The notes below the pieces were generated by a model. The model had not been told where the DNA came from. It did not search any database and worked only from the letters and a program-made list of their open reading frames with translations. Shown here piece by piece: positions 16,571 to 25,788 of a DNA stretch of 64,000 nt. Numbering within the stretch: position 1 is the stretch's first letter; each line of letters opens with the position of its first letter. The position numbers were made by a program, and so were the translations under genes. The DNA is from Legionella maioricensis (GTDB lineage: Bacteria; Pseudomonadota; Gammaproteobacteria; Legionellales; Legionellaceae), in the NCBI RefSeq assembly GCF_023618015.1, contig NZ_JAJKBJ010000001.1:1-64000 (forward strand), in the 5' to 3' direction.

Positions 16571-17917
16571 CTACAAATTGGATTGATGGGGATCAAATGC
16601 ATCTCGGACGGCATCTGCAAATAAATTAATGGCAAGGACTAAAAGAAACATCAATAAAAATGCCGCAAACATAGGCCACCAAACTAAAGGATCGCGCGTT
16701 AATTCAAGTCGAGCACCATTAATCATGTTGCCCCAGCTGATGGTCATGGGCGATACCCCCACTCCCACGTAAGATAATACTGCCTCTGCCATGACTAGAA
16801 AACTAAAATCCAGAACCAGAGTAATTACGACTATATGCATCACATTAGGCAGCAAGTGTTTGCGAATAATTGTAAACCAGTTACTCCCCTGTGCCCGTGC
16901 TGCGGTAACATAGTCTACTTCACGTAACTTCAAGGCTTCAGCCCTTAACAGACGGCATAAACTGGTCCAGCTGGTGACCCCCAGAATGAGACAAAGCGCC
17001 AATAATCGAGCATCAGCGCTTTGAGCCAGGGTGGTAAATTGATCAGGATGACTGGCGATATAAGTTTGTAAGGATAAAACGGAGGCGGTAATTAATAAGA
17101 CCCCGGGAATAGAGCTTAAAGTAGTATAGATATATTGAATAATATCGTCGATTACCCCACCAAAGTATCCTGCAGCTATTCCTAGAAACAAAGCCAAGGG
17201 CAACATAAATAAAGTAGTTAACAAGCCAATAATTAACCCCGTCCGTATGCTTTTGATACTAAAATAAAATATATCCTGTCCAATTTGTCCCGTACCAAAT
17301 AAATGAAGCGATCGGGAAATCCAATAAGAAAACAAAACGGCAAACACCAGAATCCCCAGGGTCATTAAAGCGCTAACTCCCGTAGCGCTTAAAGCATAAA
17401 CCTGCCCGGAGTGCAGACTGATTTTGATGATAATGCTGACCAGCCAGCAGCCTAAAACGATGAACAAAGCATATTTTAAGGACCGGCTGCTCACCGCTTT
17501 GATGATTTCATCCCTATCTGCTTTAGTTTGTATCGAATTGGGAAGATAGTTTAAACGGGGATACACTTGTTTGGCCACCCCATCAATTAATTCGGTCTCG
17601 GTGACAAACATCGTTAATGCTAAGGGAGCAGAATACGTTTTTTCATAAGTACTACCCAATGGAGACAATACTTTATCCAGAAGAGACTCTGAACTTTCAG
17701 TTCCATTCTGTAATGAATTAATATGAATGGAGTCCATTACCCCTATAGTCAAAAAAAATAATAATACAATGCCGGCACTCACTGCCAGAGGCCGGTGTAA
17801 AATAATGGCAAAAGACATCCTGATATGCCTTTTGCGCAGACTGGCCAAAGTCATAATGCAGCCCAAAACTAAAAGGGTCAGAAAACACTTGTCTGTCCAT
17901 AGCAATTGAAAGGTCAT
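16571..17917 (-). CDS. Oligopeptide/dipeptide ABC transporter permease, DppC/OppC type
   Basis: This 448-residue protein is a BPD-type permease. The C-terminal 250 residues carry the transporter core and the EAA cytoplasmic loop (EALKLREVDYVTAARAQGSNWFTIIRKHLLPN), followed by LSYVGVGVSP and WWPMFAAFLLMFLLVLAINLFADAV, which are DppC/OppC hallmarks. The N-terminal extension with extra helices and a periplasmic loop makes it about 150 residues longer than usual. The start ATG at 17917 is preceded by GCGAGGAGC; an in-frame GTG at 17932 overlaps that site and is less likely. It is the third gene of a binding protein-permease-permease run with no ATPase gene next to it, so energy coupling must come from elsewhere. 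Confidence 0.88.
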   Translation of the reverse strand: MTFQLLWTDKCFLTLLVLGCIMTLASLRKRHIRMSFAIILHRPLAVSAGIVLLFFLTIGVMDSIHINSLQNGTESSESLLDKVLSPLGSTYEKTYSAPLALTMFVTETELIDGVAKQVYPRLNYLPNSIQTKADRDEIIKAVSSRSLKYALFIVLGCWLVSIIIKISLHSGQVYALSATGVSALMTLGILVFAVLFSYWISRSLHLFGTGQIGQDIFYFSIKSIRTGLIIGLLTTLFMLPLALFLGIAAGYFGGVIDDIIQYIYTTLSSIPGVLLITASVLSLQTYIASHPDQFTTLAQSADARLLALCLILGVTSWTSLCRLLRAEALKLREVDYVTAARAQGSNWFTIIRKHLLPNVMHIVVITLVLDFSFLVMAEAVLSYVGVGVSPMTISWGNMINGARLELTRDPLVWWPMFAAFLLMFLLVLAINLFADAVRDAFDPHQSNL

Positions 17918-17942
17918 CGCGCTCCTCGCCACACATTCCGAC

Positions 17943-18920
17943 TCATGATAATCGTATCCTAGGGTCGACGAGCATATAGGAAAAATCAGTTAAAACTAAG
18001 CCGACAATATAAAGAATAGAACCTAAAAAAACCATGGCTCTGACTATGGCGAAATCCTGTTGTTGGATCGCATCAATGATATAGCTTCCCAGCCCTGGCA
18101 CGCCAAAAAAAGATTCCAGAACCAAACTGCCCATAAATAATGAAGGAATAATGACCACGATACCAGTCAAAATAGGCAGCATGGCATTTTTTAATACATG
18201 TATAAAAAGAACTCTCTGTTCGGATAAACCCTTCGCTCGAGCTGTTTTAACATAATCTTTGTGAATTTCTTCCAGAAATAAAGTTCGATACCAGCGGGAA
18301 CCCGCTCCAATCTGCGCCAAAACAGCCACAATTACGGGCAGCATAATAAATTTTAGTGCGTCCATACCGCCATCATAACCCGAGATAGGGAATAATCTTA
18401 ATAACTTTCCAAACAGATACTGGCCGCCAATAATATAAAATAAACTGGAGATAGACATTAAGACAATACAAATAATTACCCCTGTTAAATCAAGGTAAGT
18501 GGTGCGAAAAAAAGCCATGGCCATAGCAAAGATAATGTTCGTTACTATACCCAATAATAAAACAGGTAAGGCAATAGCCAGGCTAGGCCACATTCGGTAA
18601 CTAATATCATGACTGATATCCCTACCCTCGTCCGACACGCCAAATTCAAAGGTAAACAGCATCAATGATTTCTGGAAAAATAAGGTGTTTTTTATACGAT
18701 TAAAGCCTGATTGAGATTCATTAAAAAATAAGGGGAAATTGTAACCATGAACCTCTTTCCATTCGTCAACTGCTTTTTGCTCTACATGTTTATTCCCTAA
18801 CTGCATCCGAGCGATGTCATCAGGTGTATTCACCATAAAAAATAAGGCAAAAGTAAGGAGGTTTATACCAAAAAGAATAGGAATAGCATACATAACTCGA
18901 CGAAACATGTACTTAATCAT
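17943..18920 (-). CDS. Oligopeptide/dipeptide ABC transporter permease, DppB/OppB type
   Basis: This 325-residue permease starts MIKYMFRRVMYAIPILFGINLLTFALFF, the characteristic DppB/OppB first helix. It has the EAA-loop segment EEIHKDYVKTARAKGLSEQRVLFIHVLKNAMLPILT and GSLVLESFFGVPGLGSYIIDAIQQQDF near the C-terminus. It forms the translocation channel with the DppC-type partner. Its ATG overlaps the stop of the upstream binding-protein gene (ATGA at 18917-18920), indicating one operon. The periplasmic loop between helices 1 and 2 is long, as in the Yej subfamily. Confidence 0.9.
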   Translation of the reverse strand: MIKYMFRRVMYAIPILFGINLLTFALFFMVNTPDDIARMQLGNKHVEQKAVDEWKEVHGYNFPLFFNESQSGFNRIKNTLFFQKSLMLFTFEFGVSDEGRDISHDISYRMWPSLAIALPVLLLGIVTNIIFAMAMAFFRTTYLDLTGVIICIVLMSISSLFYIIGGQYLFGKLLRLFPISGYDGGMDALKFIMLPVIVAVLAQIGAGSRWYRTLFLEEIHKDYVKTARAKGLSEQRVLFIHVLKNAMLPILTGIVVIIPSLFMGSLVLESFFGVPGLGSYIIDAIQQQDFAIVRAMVFLGSILYIVGLVLTDFSYMLVDPRIRLS

Positions 18921-21100
18921 GATGATTTAATCCTCGTTGCAGGTGACTTTTCCTTTTTCAAATAGGCAATGAGTAAGAAAATGATTAATGCAAGAATGAT
19001 GAGGGTCAACAGACCTAAAGGCCATAGAACAGGTTTATTCCAGGCAAGGCGTAATTTATTGCGCTCGCCTACATTGATCGACACATATTTTAAAGTATTA
19101 GGCGAAACAGTATTTACTTTAACCTTGGTAACCCAACTCTGCAGCAGAGTAAAATCTTGCGGATGCATTCCCCACACCCAAGGAGCATCATGTCTTACTA
19201 TCTCTAACATTTGGTCAATGATCTCCTGCCTTTGCTGATCATTGCTACGATTTTTCATTAAGTTGAATAATCGGTCAAACTCAGGATTCTTATAGTTTGC
19301 TGCATTCTCACCGCCATACTTTACTTTGCCATTAGGACCGTACAGTTGAAATAGAAAGTTTTCAGGATCAGGGTAGTCTGCATTCCACCCCCAACTAAAT
19401 ATTTGCATATTACCCGTACGCATCTTTTCCTGAAAACGATTGTAGAGCGTGGCTCGAATATTCAGATCAATGCCAATGCTGGCAAATTGCTTGCGCATCC
19501 AATCCAATATGGATTTGTCCTCTGGACTGCCTGTGGTAGTGACGTCGTAATGAAGAATTAAATTAGCCCCTGTTTTGGGATCAATGCCATCGGGATAACC
19601 CGCCTCTACCATCAGTTTTTTAGCATCATCCAATGAACGCCTTTTCATGGCATTATTACTCCATTCATACACATAAGGATTCATCCCCGCCTGCCCTTCC
19701 TTATATCCATAAATTCCGGGAGGAATTGGGCCTTGCGCCGCACGTCCCCGCCCATTATAAAAAATAGCGATGTTTTCATCATAATTAACGGCAATAGAAA
19801 TAGCCTGCCTTAACTTTCGTGCCTGCTCACTGGTGCCGCCCACCACATTATCAAACATATTGAATCCCATATAATAAATGGTAGGCTCCAAAGTCTGAAT
19901 TAAATATATTTTTTTAGCTGCCATTTCCTCACTTAACATGGGCTCACCAAACTGATTAATGCGAATGGCCTGATCAAAACTATCCGAGCTAACTCCTGAA
20001 ATATCATAATATCCCTGTAAGAATTTATTCCAGCGTGGTATGGATTCTTTTTCCAAGGTAAAAATAGCTTTATCAATTAAAGGTAAACGCTTTCCTGCAT
20101 TGTCGAAATAGCCTGTTTTTTTGTCTTCATCAGAAGCATTTAAAGGAAAATAAACCTCCCGATAATTAGGATTTTTCTCCAATATCATCCGCCGGTTCGG
20201 ATTATTTTCAGTTAACATAAAGGGCCCCGTTCCAATAGGATACCAGCCAAAAGTTATATTTTTATCCTCCATCCCATTTTGCGAATAAAATAAATCGACC
20301 TCCCAAGGGACGGGTGAAAAAAAGGGCATGGCCATCCAATATAAAAATTGGGAATATTGCCCTTTTAAAGTAATTTCAACAGTATAATCATCCAGTTTTT
20401 TTATACCTTTTAAAGGATAATTCCGCAGATCAACATAACGTTTTTCACCTGACTCGGATGGAGGAAGGGAATCAGCAAACTCCTTAAAACCAAGGATATA
20501 TTGGCTCAACAATCCATAAACCGGCGAACTTACTGCAGGATTAGCCAATCGTTTGATTTGATAAATATAATCATCAATGACCAATTCGCGAGTGCCCGTG
20601 TATTTAAAATCGGATAAGCTGCTGATGTCGTGATCGTCCAGATAATCTTCGTTTATTTTAAAGTAACGATAAGCCCCTTTTTTATCTTTTGCCAAAGCAG
20701 GATGGGGTTGATACATAATACCTTTTTGGATTTGCACCGTATAAACACTATAGGCGGGTTCCGTCTTATCTCCAATAGGAATAACCGCTCCATTGGCATC
20801 GAGATATTTAGGTTGAGGTACTTGAGTGGCGGTCAAGGGAGTTAATTGATAAGGACGACTAAAATAATCATAGGCCAGCAGGGGTTCATAAATCTGCGTA
20901 ATAAACAAATATTCATTAACGGAATAAGAGCGCGCCGGATCCAGCGTTTTGGGTTGTTGAGTGAAGGAAGAATAATAAATATTTTCTTTAGACTCACTTT
21001 CCGGATAAGGATTATTCATCATCCAGCCGTCAGCATATGCTAAACCCCAGTTTTTTAGCATAAAAACCAACAATATTCCTGTAAAGGTGAGTCGCTGCAC
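18917..21100 (-). CDS. ABC transporter substrate-binding protein, family 5 (peptide type), C-terminally membrane-anchored
   Basis: At 727 residues it is long for SBP family 5 (usually 520-620). A signal peptide (about 1-24, cleavage near AYA-DG) leads into YYSSFTQQPKTLDPARSYSVNEYLFITQIYEPLLAYD, the standard entry of DppA/OppA proteins. GWYPIGTGPFMLTENNPNRRMILEKNPNYRE and FSWGWNADYPDPENFLFQLYGPNG are the other conserved blocks. The last 35 residues form a hydrophobic helix (LGLLTLIILALIIFLLIAYLKK) with a basic tail. This would tether the protein to the inner membrane, which is unusual; most are free or lipid-anchored. The start is GTG at 21100, chosen because no later Met leaves a proper signal peptide. 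It heads the operon with the two permeases. Confidence 0.88.
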   Translation of the reverse strand: MQRLTFTGILLVFMLKNWGLAYADGWMMNNPYPESESKENIYYSSFTQQPKTLDPARSYSVNEYLFITQIYEPLLAYDYFSRPYQLTPLTATQVPQPKYLDANGAVIPIGDKTEPAYSVYTVQIQKGIMYQPHPALAKDKKGAYRYFKINEDYLDDHDISSLSDFKYTGTRELVIDDYIYQIKRLANPAVSSPVYGLLSQYILGFKEFADSLPPSESGEKRYVDLRNYPLKGIKKLDDYTVEITLKGQYSQFLYWMAMPFFSPVPWEVDLFYSQNGMEDKNITFGWYPIGTGPFMLTENNPNRRMILEKNPNYREVYFPLNASDEDKKTGYFDNAGKRLPLIDKAIFTLEKESIPRWNKFLQGYYDISGVSSDSFDQAIRINQFGEPMLSEEMAAKKIYLIQTLEPTIYYMGFNMFDNVVGGTSEQARKLRQAISIAVNYDENIAIFYNGRGRAAQGPIPPGIYGYKEGQAGMNPYVYEWSNNAMKRRSLDDAKKLMVEAGYPDGIDPKTGANLILHYDVTTTGSPEDKSILDWMRKQFASIGIDLNIRATLYNRFQEKMRTGNMQIFSWGWNADYPDPENFLFQLYGPNGKVKYGGENAANYKNPEFDRLFNLMKNRSNDQQRQEIIDQMLEIVRHDAPWVWGMHPQDFTLLQSWVTKVKVNTVSPNTLKYVSINVGERNKLRLAWNKPVLWPLGLLTLIILALIIFLLIAYLKKEKSPATRIKSS

Positions 21101-21387
21101 CTGAGTTTTCCCTGTGCCAATTAACCACGTTAACTCTGAAGTATATCCTTAATTGAACTTTTTCCAAACTGGAATTAAACGTCTGTATTGATCCTGCCTT
21201 TAATTAAAGCGTGGGAATTTATCTGTACTTCTTGTCAGGAATGCTGCCATAGATAATGCGAAAGCATCAATAATAGCCTATTGAAAGTATGGATAATTTT
21301 GCCAACATCAAGTATGGTTAGTCATAAAAATAAAATTCAACTAGCGGCAAGTTAATACGTGAATAGTGCCAAAATGCAAGGACTTAA

Positions 21388-22893
21388 GTGATTTTTTGGA
21401 ATTCTAAGATGAGGTTAACTTCGAGCACTCCATGTGCAAACAAATATAATTTATTTATCATTTGTTTTCTCCTTGCAGGAATTGCAATCCTTTCAGGGTG
21501 TGCGAATTATATTGGTATTCGTAGTCATAAAAAAATAGCACACCCCGCTCAGTTTCAGACACAGAAGAGTATCCCCAAACAAAATGGTCATTGGCCAACA
21601 ACGAACTGGGCGAAGCAATTTGGCGATCCGCAGCTGGTATTTTTAATTAATGAAGCCCTTGCCAATAATCCCAGCCTACAGGTTGCCCAAGCGCGTATTG
21701 TGCAAGCCCAAGCCCTTGCTGATAGCCGGGCCGCAGCATTTTTTCCGACAATCAATTTATCAAGCCAGGTAGCACGTACCAGGATATCAGCTAACGTTCT
21801 CCCTCCGGACCTGGGAGGCGGAAGATGGTTTACCTTTGGTGAGTTTCTGGTTCGTGCAAATTATGAAATTGATATTTGGGGGAAAAATTTAGCCAATTAC
21901 CGCCAAGCTATTGCCCAAGAAAAAGTAAGTGAAACAGAGGCACAGCAATCCCGATTGATCATTTCCACTACAGTGGCCTCCTCTTATAACCAGCTTGCCT
22001 ATTACTACGCTTTACGTGAGGTACTACGCAGTACTGTTGCTCAAAGGGAAGCGCTGGAGAAAATTTCTGCTGTCCGCTTACGCACTGGTTTAGATACTCG
22101 AGTTCAGCTTTATCAATCGCGTAATACCACAGCAAATGCTCGAACTCAGTTACTTGATGTAGAAGGACAAATTTTACTTACAAGACAGCAATTAGGTACT
22201 CTGCTAGGCGGGGGGCCCGACAGAGGACTCCAAATCAAACGCCCTCGCTTAAAGTCAATTAATACCCCTGAATTGCCGCCCAATTTACCATTGAGTCTAT
22301 TGGGGCGGAGACCCGACATCGTAGGGGCGCGTTGGAATGTAGAAGCAACCTGTCAAGGTGTAAAATATACTAAAGCAAAATTTTATCCCAATGTGAATCT
22401 GGCTGCTCTTGCAGGCTTCCTTTCCCTGAGAATTGACCGTCTTTTTGAGAATCCCAGTACCGCTTATCAATTTGGACCAGCACTGAGTTTACCTATTTTT
22501 GATGGGAACAATCTGCGTTCCCAACTGCGTGGACAATATGGGTATTATGAGGAAGCAGTAGCCAATTATAATAACACCTTAAACAATGCCTTATCTGACG
22601 TTGCTGCTCAACTGACTTCAATTCATTCAACGGATAATCAGATACGTACCCAGAAAGAGGCTCTTTATACTTCGGAGCACGCTTATAATCTGGCACGATT
22701 TCAATATCGTACAGGCCTGGCATCACAATTAGTGGTTTTGGATGCAGAAACCCTTTTCTTAAACGCGCAACAAACACGTTTGCAACTCATCGCCAACCGA
22801 CGTAATCAGCAAATCGCATTGATTAAAGCGCTCGGCGGTGGATTTGATGCCTGTTGCCATGCCCCTGGTAAAAAAATGCACGAGGATAAGTAA
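21388..22893 (+). CDS. Outer-membrane efflux lipoprotein, NodT/TolC family
   Basis: This is the outer-membrane channel of a tripartite drug efflux system. The 501-residue precursor has a signal sequence with lipobox LSGC (Cys38). It then has the two OEP repeats: DPQLVFLINEALANNPSLQVAQARIVQAQA, VRANYEIDIWGKNLANYR, PLSLLGRRPDIVGARWNVEA and the second-half block FGPALSLPIFDGNNLRSQLRGQ are typical of NodT-type RND/EmrAB outer-membrane lipoproteins. GTG at 21388 has AAGGA five bases upstream; an ATG at 21409 is an alternative. The stop overlaps the next ATG by one base (TAATG), so it is translated with the membrane-fusion and MFS genes. Confidence 0.9.
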   Translation: MIFWNSKMRLTSSTPCANKYNLFIICFLLAGIAILSGCANYIGIRSHKKIAHPAQFQTQKSIPKQNGHWPTTNWAKQFGDPQLVFLINEALANNPSLQVAQARIVQAQALADSRAAAFFPTINLSSQVARTRISANVLPPDLGGGRWFTFGEFLVRANYEIDIWGKNLANYRQAIAQEKVSETEAQQSRLIISTTVASSYNQLAYYYALREVLRSTVAQREALEKISAVRLRTGLDTRVQLYQSRNTTANARTQLLDVEGQILLTRQQLGTLLGGGPDRGLQIKRPRLKSINTPELPPNLPLSLLGRRPDIVGARWNVEATCQGVKYTKAKFYPNVNLAALAGFLSLRIDRLFENPSTAYQFGPALSLPIFDGNNLRSQLRGQYGYYEEAVANYNNTLNNALSDVAAQLTSIHSTDNQIRTQKEALYTSEHAYNLARFQYRTGLASQLVVLDAETLFLNAQQTRLQLIANRRNQQIALIKALGGGFDACCHAPGKKMHEDK

Positions 22894-24155
22894 TGAATGA
22901 CAGTGAAAAAAAACCGATCGTTGTTTTGCCTAAAGAAAATGATCCGCTAAATAAGAAAAGGCAATTTTACCTTATTGTCATGACCATCAGTTTCCTGGCT
23001 ATAGGTTTACTTTTTTTCTTGTATTGGGTACTCGTGGCCCGTTTTTATGAAGAGACTGACAATGCCTATGTCAGCGGTAATATTATACCGATTAACTCAC
23101 AGGTTGACGGCATTATTATTGCCGTCAAAGTGGATGATACCCAGTTTGTAAAAGCCGGACAACCGCTAGTCCAATTAGATCCCATTGACAGTCGAATAGC
23201 TTACGAGCAAGCCCAGGCCAATCTCGCCCAAACCGTACGAACCACTCATCAATTCTTTCTCAATAATAGTGGCCTGCAAGCAACAGTCAATGTTCATGAA
23301 ACATCTCTGCAACAGACAATTCAAGATCTGCAACGTCGTACTAATGCCATAGGGTATGGGGCGATTTCCAAAGAAGAATTAACTCATGCACAAGATGCAT
23401 TTAAAAGCGCTCAGGCATCACTTGCTCAATCTCGCGCAGCCCTTTTAGCCAATAAAGCATTAACGGATAATGCAGATCTGGAGCATCATCCCAATGTTCT
23501 TGCTGCGGCAGCACAATTACGTAAGGCCTATATCGATTACGTACGCACCACTATTCGTGCTCCAGTTGCTGGTGAAATATCGAAACGCACCGCTCAGGTA
23601 GGTCAGCGTATTACTGTTGGTACCCTACTCATGGCAATTATTCCCTTAGAACAAGTATGGGTTGATGCAAATTTTAAAGAAAAGCAATTACGCAACATGC
23701 GCCTGGGACAGAAAGCTACTTTAACAGCAGATGTCTATGGTTCTTCTGTTGAATACCACGGGAAAATTATGGGCTTTGCAGCAGGAACCGGCAGTGCGTT
23801 CTCTCTTTTACCCGCTCAAAATGCAACAGGAAACTGGATTAAGGTGGTACAGCGCCTACCAGTACGCATCCAGTTAGATCCTAAAGAACTTCAAGATCAT
23901 CCCTTGCGTATTGGCTTATCTATGGAAGTAACAGTCGATACCCATGACCGAAACGGAAAGTTCATCGGTGAAACGGCCAATCCACCTGTTTATAAAACAT
24001 CAATTTATGAACAGTTAGAAAAAAAATCCAATGAGATGATAGCAAAAATCATTAAAGAAAATATTGGAAAAACGGCCAGCCTTAATCAAAATGTTGAGAG
24101 CTCTGCAGAAAAGACTGAGAAAGAAAAAAGCTCTTCCAAAGGATTATCTCAATGA
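22893..24155 (+). CDS. emrA: EmrA-type membrane fusion protein (HlyD family)
   Basis: The 420-residue periplasmic adaptor has a short cytoplasmic tail, one membrane helix (about 25-46) and the conserved RFYEETDNAYVSGNIIPINSQVDGII barrel-sandwich entry. A coiled-coil hairpin (about 100-200, Ala/Gln-rich) follows, then RTTIRAPVAGEISKRTAQVGQRI closing the lipoyl half-motifs and a beta-barrel VWVDANFKEKQLRNMRLGQKA. These are the EmrA/FarA features. The C-terminal 60 residues are charged and extended compared with E. coli EmrA. It lies between the outer-membrane channel and the MFS pump, and its stop overlaps the pump's ATG. Confidence 0.92.
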   Translation: MNDSEKKPIVVLPKENDPLNKKRQFYLIVMTISFLAIGLLFFLYWVLVARFYEETDNAYVSGNIIPINSQVDGIIIAVKVDDTQFVKAGQPLVQLDPIDSRIAYEQAQANLAQTVRTTHQFFLNNSGLQATVNVHETSLQQTIQDLQRRTNAIGYGAISKEELTHAQDAFKSAQASLAQSRAALLANKALTDNADLEHHPNVLAAAAQLRKAYIDYVRTTIRAPVAGEISKRTAQVGQRITVGTLLMAIIPLEQVWVDANFKEKQLRNMRLGQKATLTADVYGSSVEYHGKIMGFAAGTGSAFSLLPAQNATGNWIKVVQRLPVRIQLDPKELQDHPLRIGLSMEVTVDTHDRNGKFIGETANPPVYKTSIYEQLEKKSNEMIAKIIKENIGKTASLNQNVESSAEKTEKEKSSSKGLSQ

Positions 24156-25726
24156 GTGCAACCCCTCCTCTTGCTGCAACCATGAAACTGCCGCCCCCTT
24201 TACAAGGGCTGCAGCTGGTTATAGCAACAATAGCCGTTGCTCTGGCTACCTTCATGATTGTCCTTGACTCATCAATAGCAAACGTGGCCCTTCCAACAAT
24301 TGCCGGCAACCTTGGGGTTTCTGCAGATGAGGGAACTTGGGTCATTACCGTGTTTGCAGCAGCAAATGCCATTGCCATTCCGTTGACTGGCTGGTTAACG
24401 TTGCGTTTTGGTCAAGTCAGGTTGTTTGTATCTGCTATTGTACTCTTCGTTCTTGCCTCCTGGTTGTGTGGTTTAGCGTCAAGCTTTCCTTTTTTATTAG
24501 GTGCTCGAGTACTTCAGGGATTGGTTGCAGGTCCGTTAATTCCTTTATCTCAAGCTATTTTACTGGGCTCCTATCCCAAGGAAAAAAGCTCGCTGGCTTT
24601 GGCTTTTTGGGGCATGACTGCAACGGTTGGTCCTATAGCAGGGCCGACTCTTGGCGGATGGATAACAGACAGTTACAGTTGGTCATGGATATTTTACATC
24701 AATATACCTATTGGAATATTTGCTGCAGGTATCACCTGGCTTATTTACCGTAATCGAGAAACACCTAGATTATCACTTCCTATTGATGTGATGGGACTTA
24801 TTCTTTTAATCATTTGGGTGGGCGCATTACAAATCATGCTGGATAAGGGCAAAGATCTGGATTGGTTTAATTCCCCGACCATCATTACTCTTGCCATCAC
24901 CGCGACAATTGGTTTTTGTTATTTTCTGGTCTGGGAATTAACAGAAAAAAACCCCATCATTGATCTGACCCTTTTCGCCAATCGCAACTTTACCGGGGGA
25001 ACCATTGCTATATCGGTTGGATATGGAGTGTTTTTTGGTAATTTAGTCCTATTACCTCAATGGCTTCAGATAGATCAAGCCTATCCTTCAATTAACGCAG
25101 GATTAATTATGGCACCGCTAGGGATCTTTGCGGTGATTTGCTCACCCATTGTAGGTAAAATTCTACCTAAAGTTGACGCAAGAATCCTGGTCACCATCGC
25201 CTTTCTTCTGCTTGGCCTGGTCTTTTATATGCGCTCCCTCTATACCACAAATGTGGATACCTGGCATTTAGTAATACCCACTTTATTGCAGGGGATTCCT
25301 ATTGCGATGTTTTTTATTCCGCTTTCCATGATTATTCTTTCGGGACTGCCGCCCGAAAAAATTGCCGCGGCGGCAGGACTATCCAATTTCGCCCGGATAT
25401 TCAGTGGAGCTATTGGTACCTCCATTGCAACCACTGCATGGAATAATCGCTCCATACTCCATCATGCTCAATTAACCGAGGAAGCCAATCCCTACAACCC
25501 TAACTTTACTGGATTTATGGAGTCAAGCCGTGCCCTGCTTCAGCTTAAAGCGGAACAAGGTTATAGACTTTTTAACACCATATTAAATGTTCAGGCGGAC
25601 ATGCTCGGATTAAATGATATTTTTTGGATATCCTCTCTTATCTTTATTGCGCTTATACCTGTAGTCTGGTTTACTACAAAACCTAAAAAAGGAGCTGCAA
25701 CCGAGGTCACCGCTGGAGCACATTAG
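24152..25726 (+). CDS. emrB: EmrB-type MFS multidrug efflux pump (DHA2 family)
   Basis: This 524-residue 14-helix drug:H+ antiporter has the DHA2 signature VLDSSIANVALPTIAGNLGVS in helix 1 (about 36-56). GWLTLRFGQVR is the loop 2-3 motif A equivalent, and motif C is AFWGMTATVGPIAGPTLGGWI. With the adjacent adaptor and outer-membrane lipoprotein it should form a channel exporting hydrophobic compounds directly out of the cell. ATG overlaps the adaptor stop (ATGA). No regulator gene lies beside it; the region upstream of the operon is shared with the divergent peptide importer. Confidence 0.93.
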   Translation: MSATPPLAATMKLPPPLQGLQLVIATIAVALATFMIVLDSSIANVALPTIAGNLGVSADEGTWVITVFAAANAIAIPLTGWLTLRFGQVRLFVSAIVLFVLASWLCGLASSFPFLLGARVLQGLVAGPLIPLSQAILLGSYPKEKSSLALAFWGMTATVGPIAGPTLGGWITDSYSWSWIFYINIPIGIFAAGITWLIYRNRETPRLSLPIDVMGLILLIIWVGALQIMLDKGKDLDWFNSPTIITLAITATIGFCYFLVWELTEKNPIIDLTLFANRNFTGGTIAISVGYGVFFGNLVLLPQWLQIDQAYPSINAGLIMAPLGIFAVICSPIVGKILPKVDARILVTIAFLLLGLVFYMRSLYTTNVDTWHLVIPTLLQGIPIAMFFIPLSMIILSGLPPEKIAAAAGLSNFARIFSGAIGTSIATTAWNNRSILHHAQLTEEANPYNPNFTGFMESSRALLQLKAEQGYRLFNTILNVQADMLGLNDIFWISSLIFIALIPVVWFTTKPKKGAATEVTAGAH

Positions 25727-25788
25727 TTGCCAAAAAAACAAAACCACCTATAATAGTCCATTTGTAATACAATTTGATGTGAATAAAT

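Noticed and set aside
24337-24753. 138-residue ORF inside emrB
   Set aside because: It is an out-of-frame reading of the pump gene, with a Cys/Ser-rich composition typical of frame shadows.
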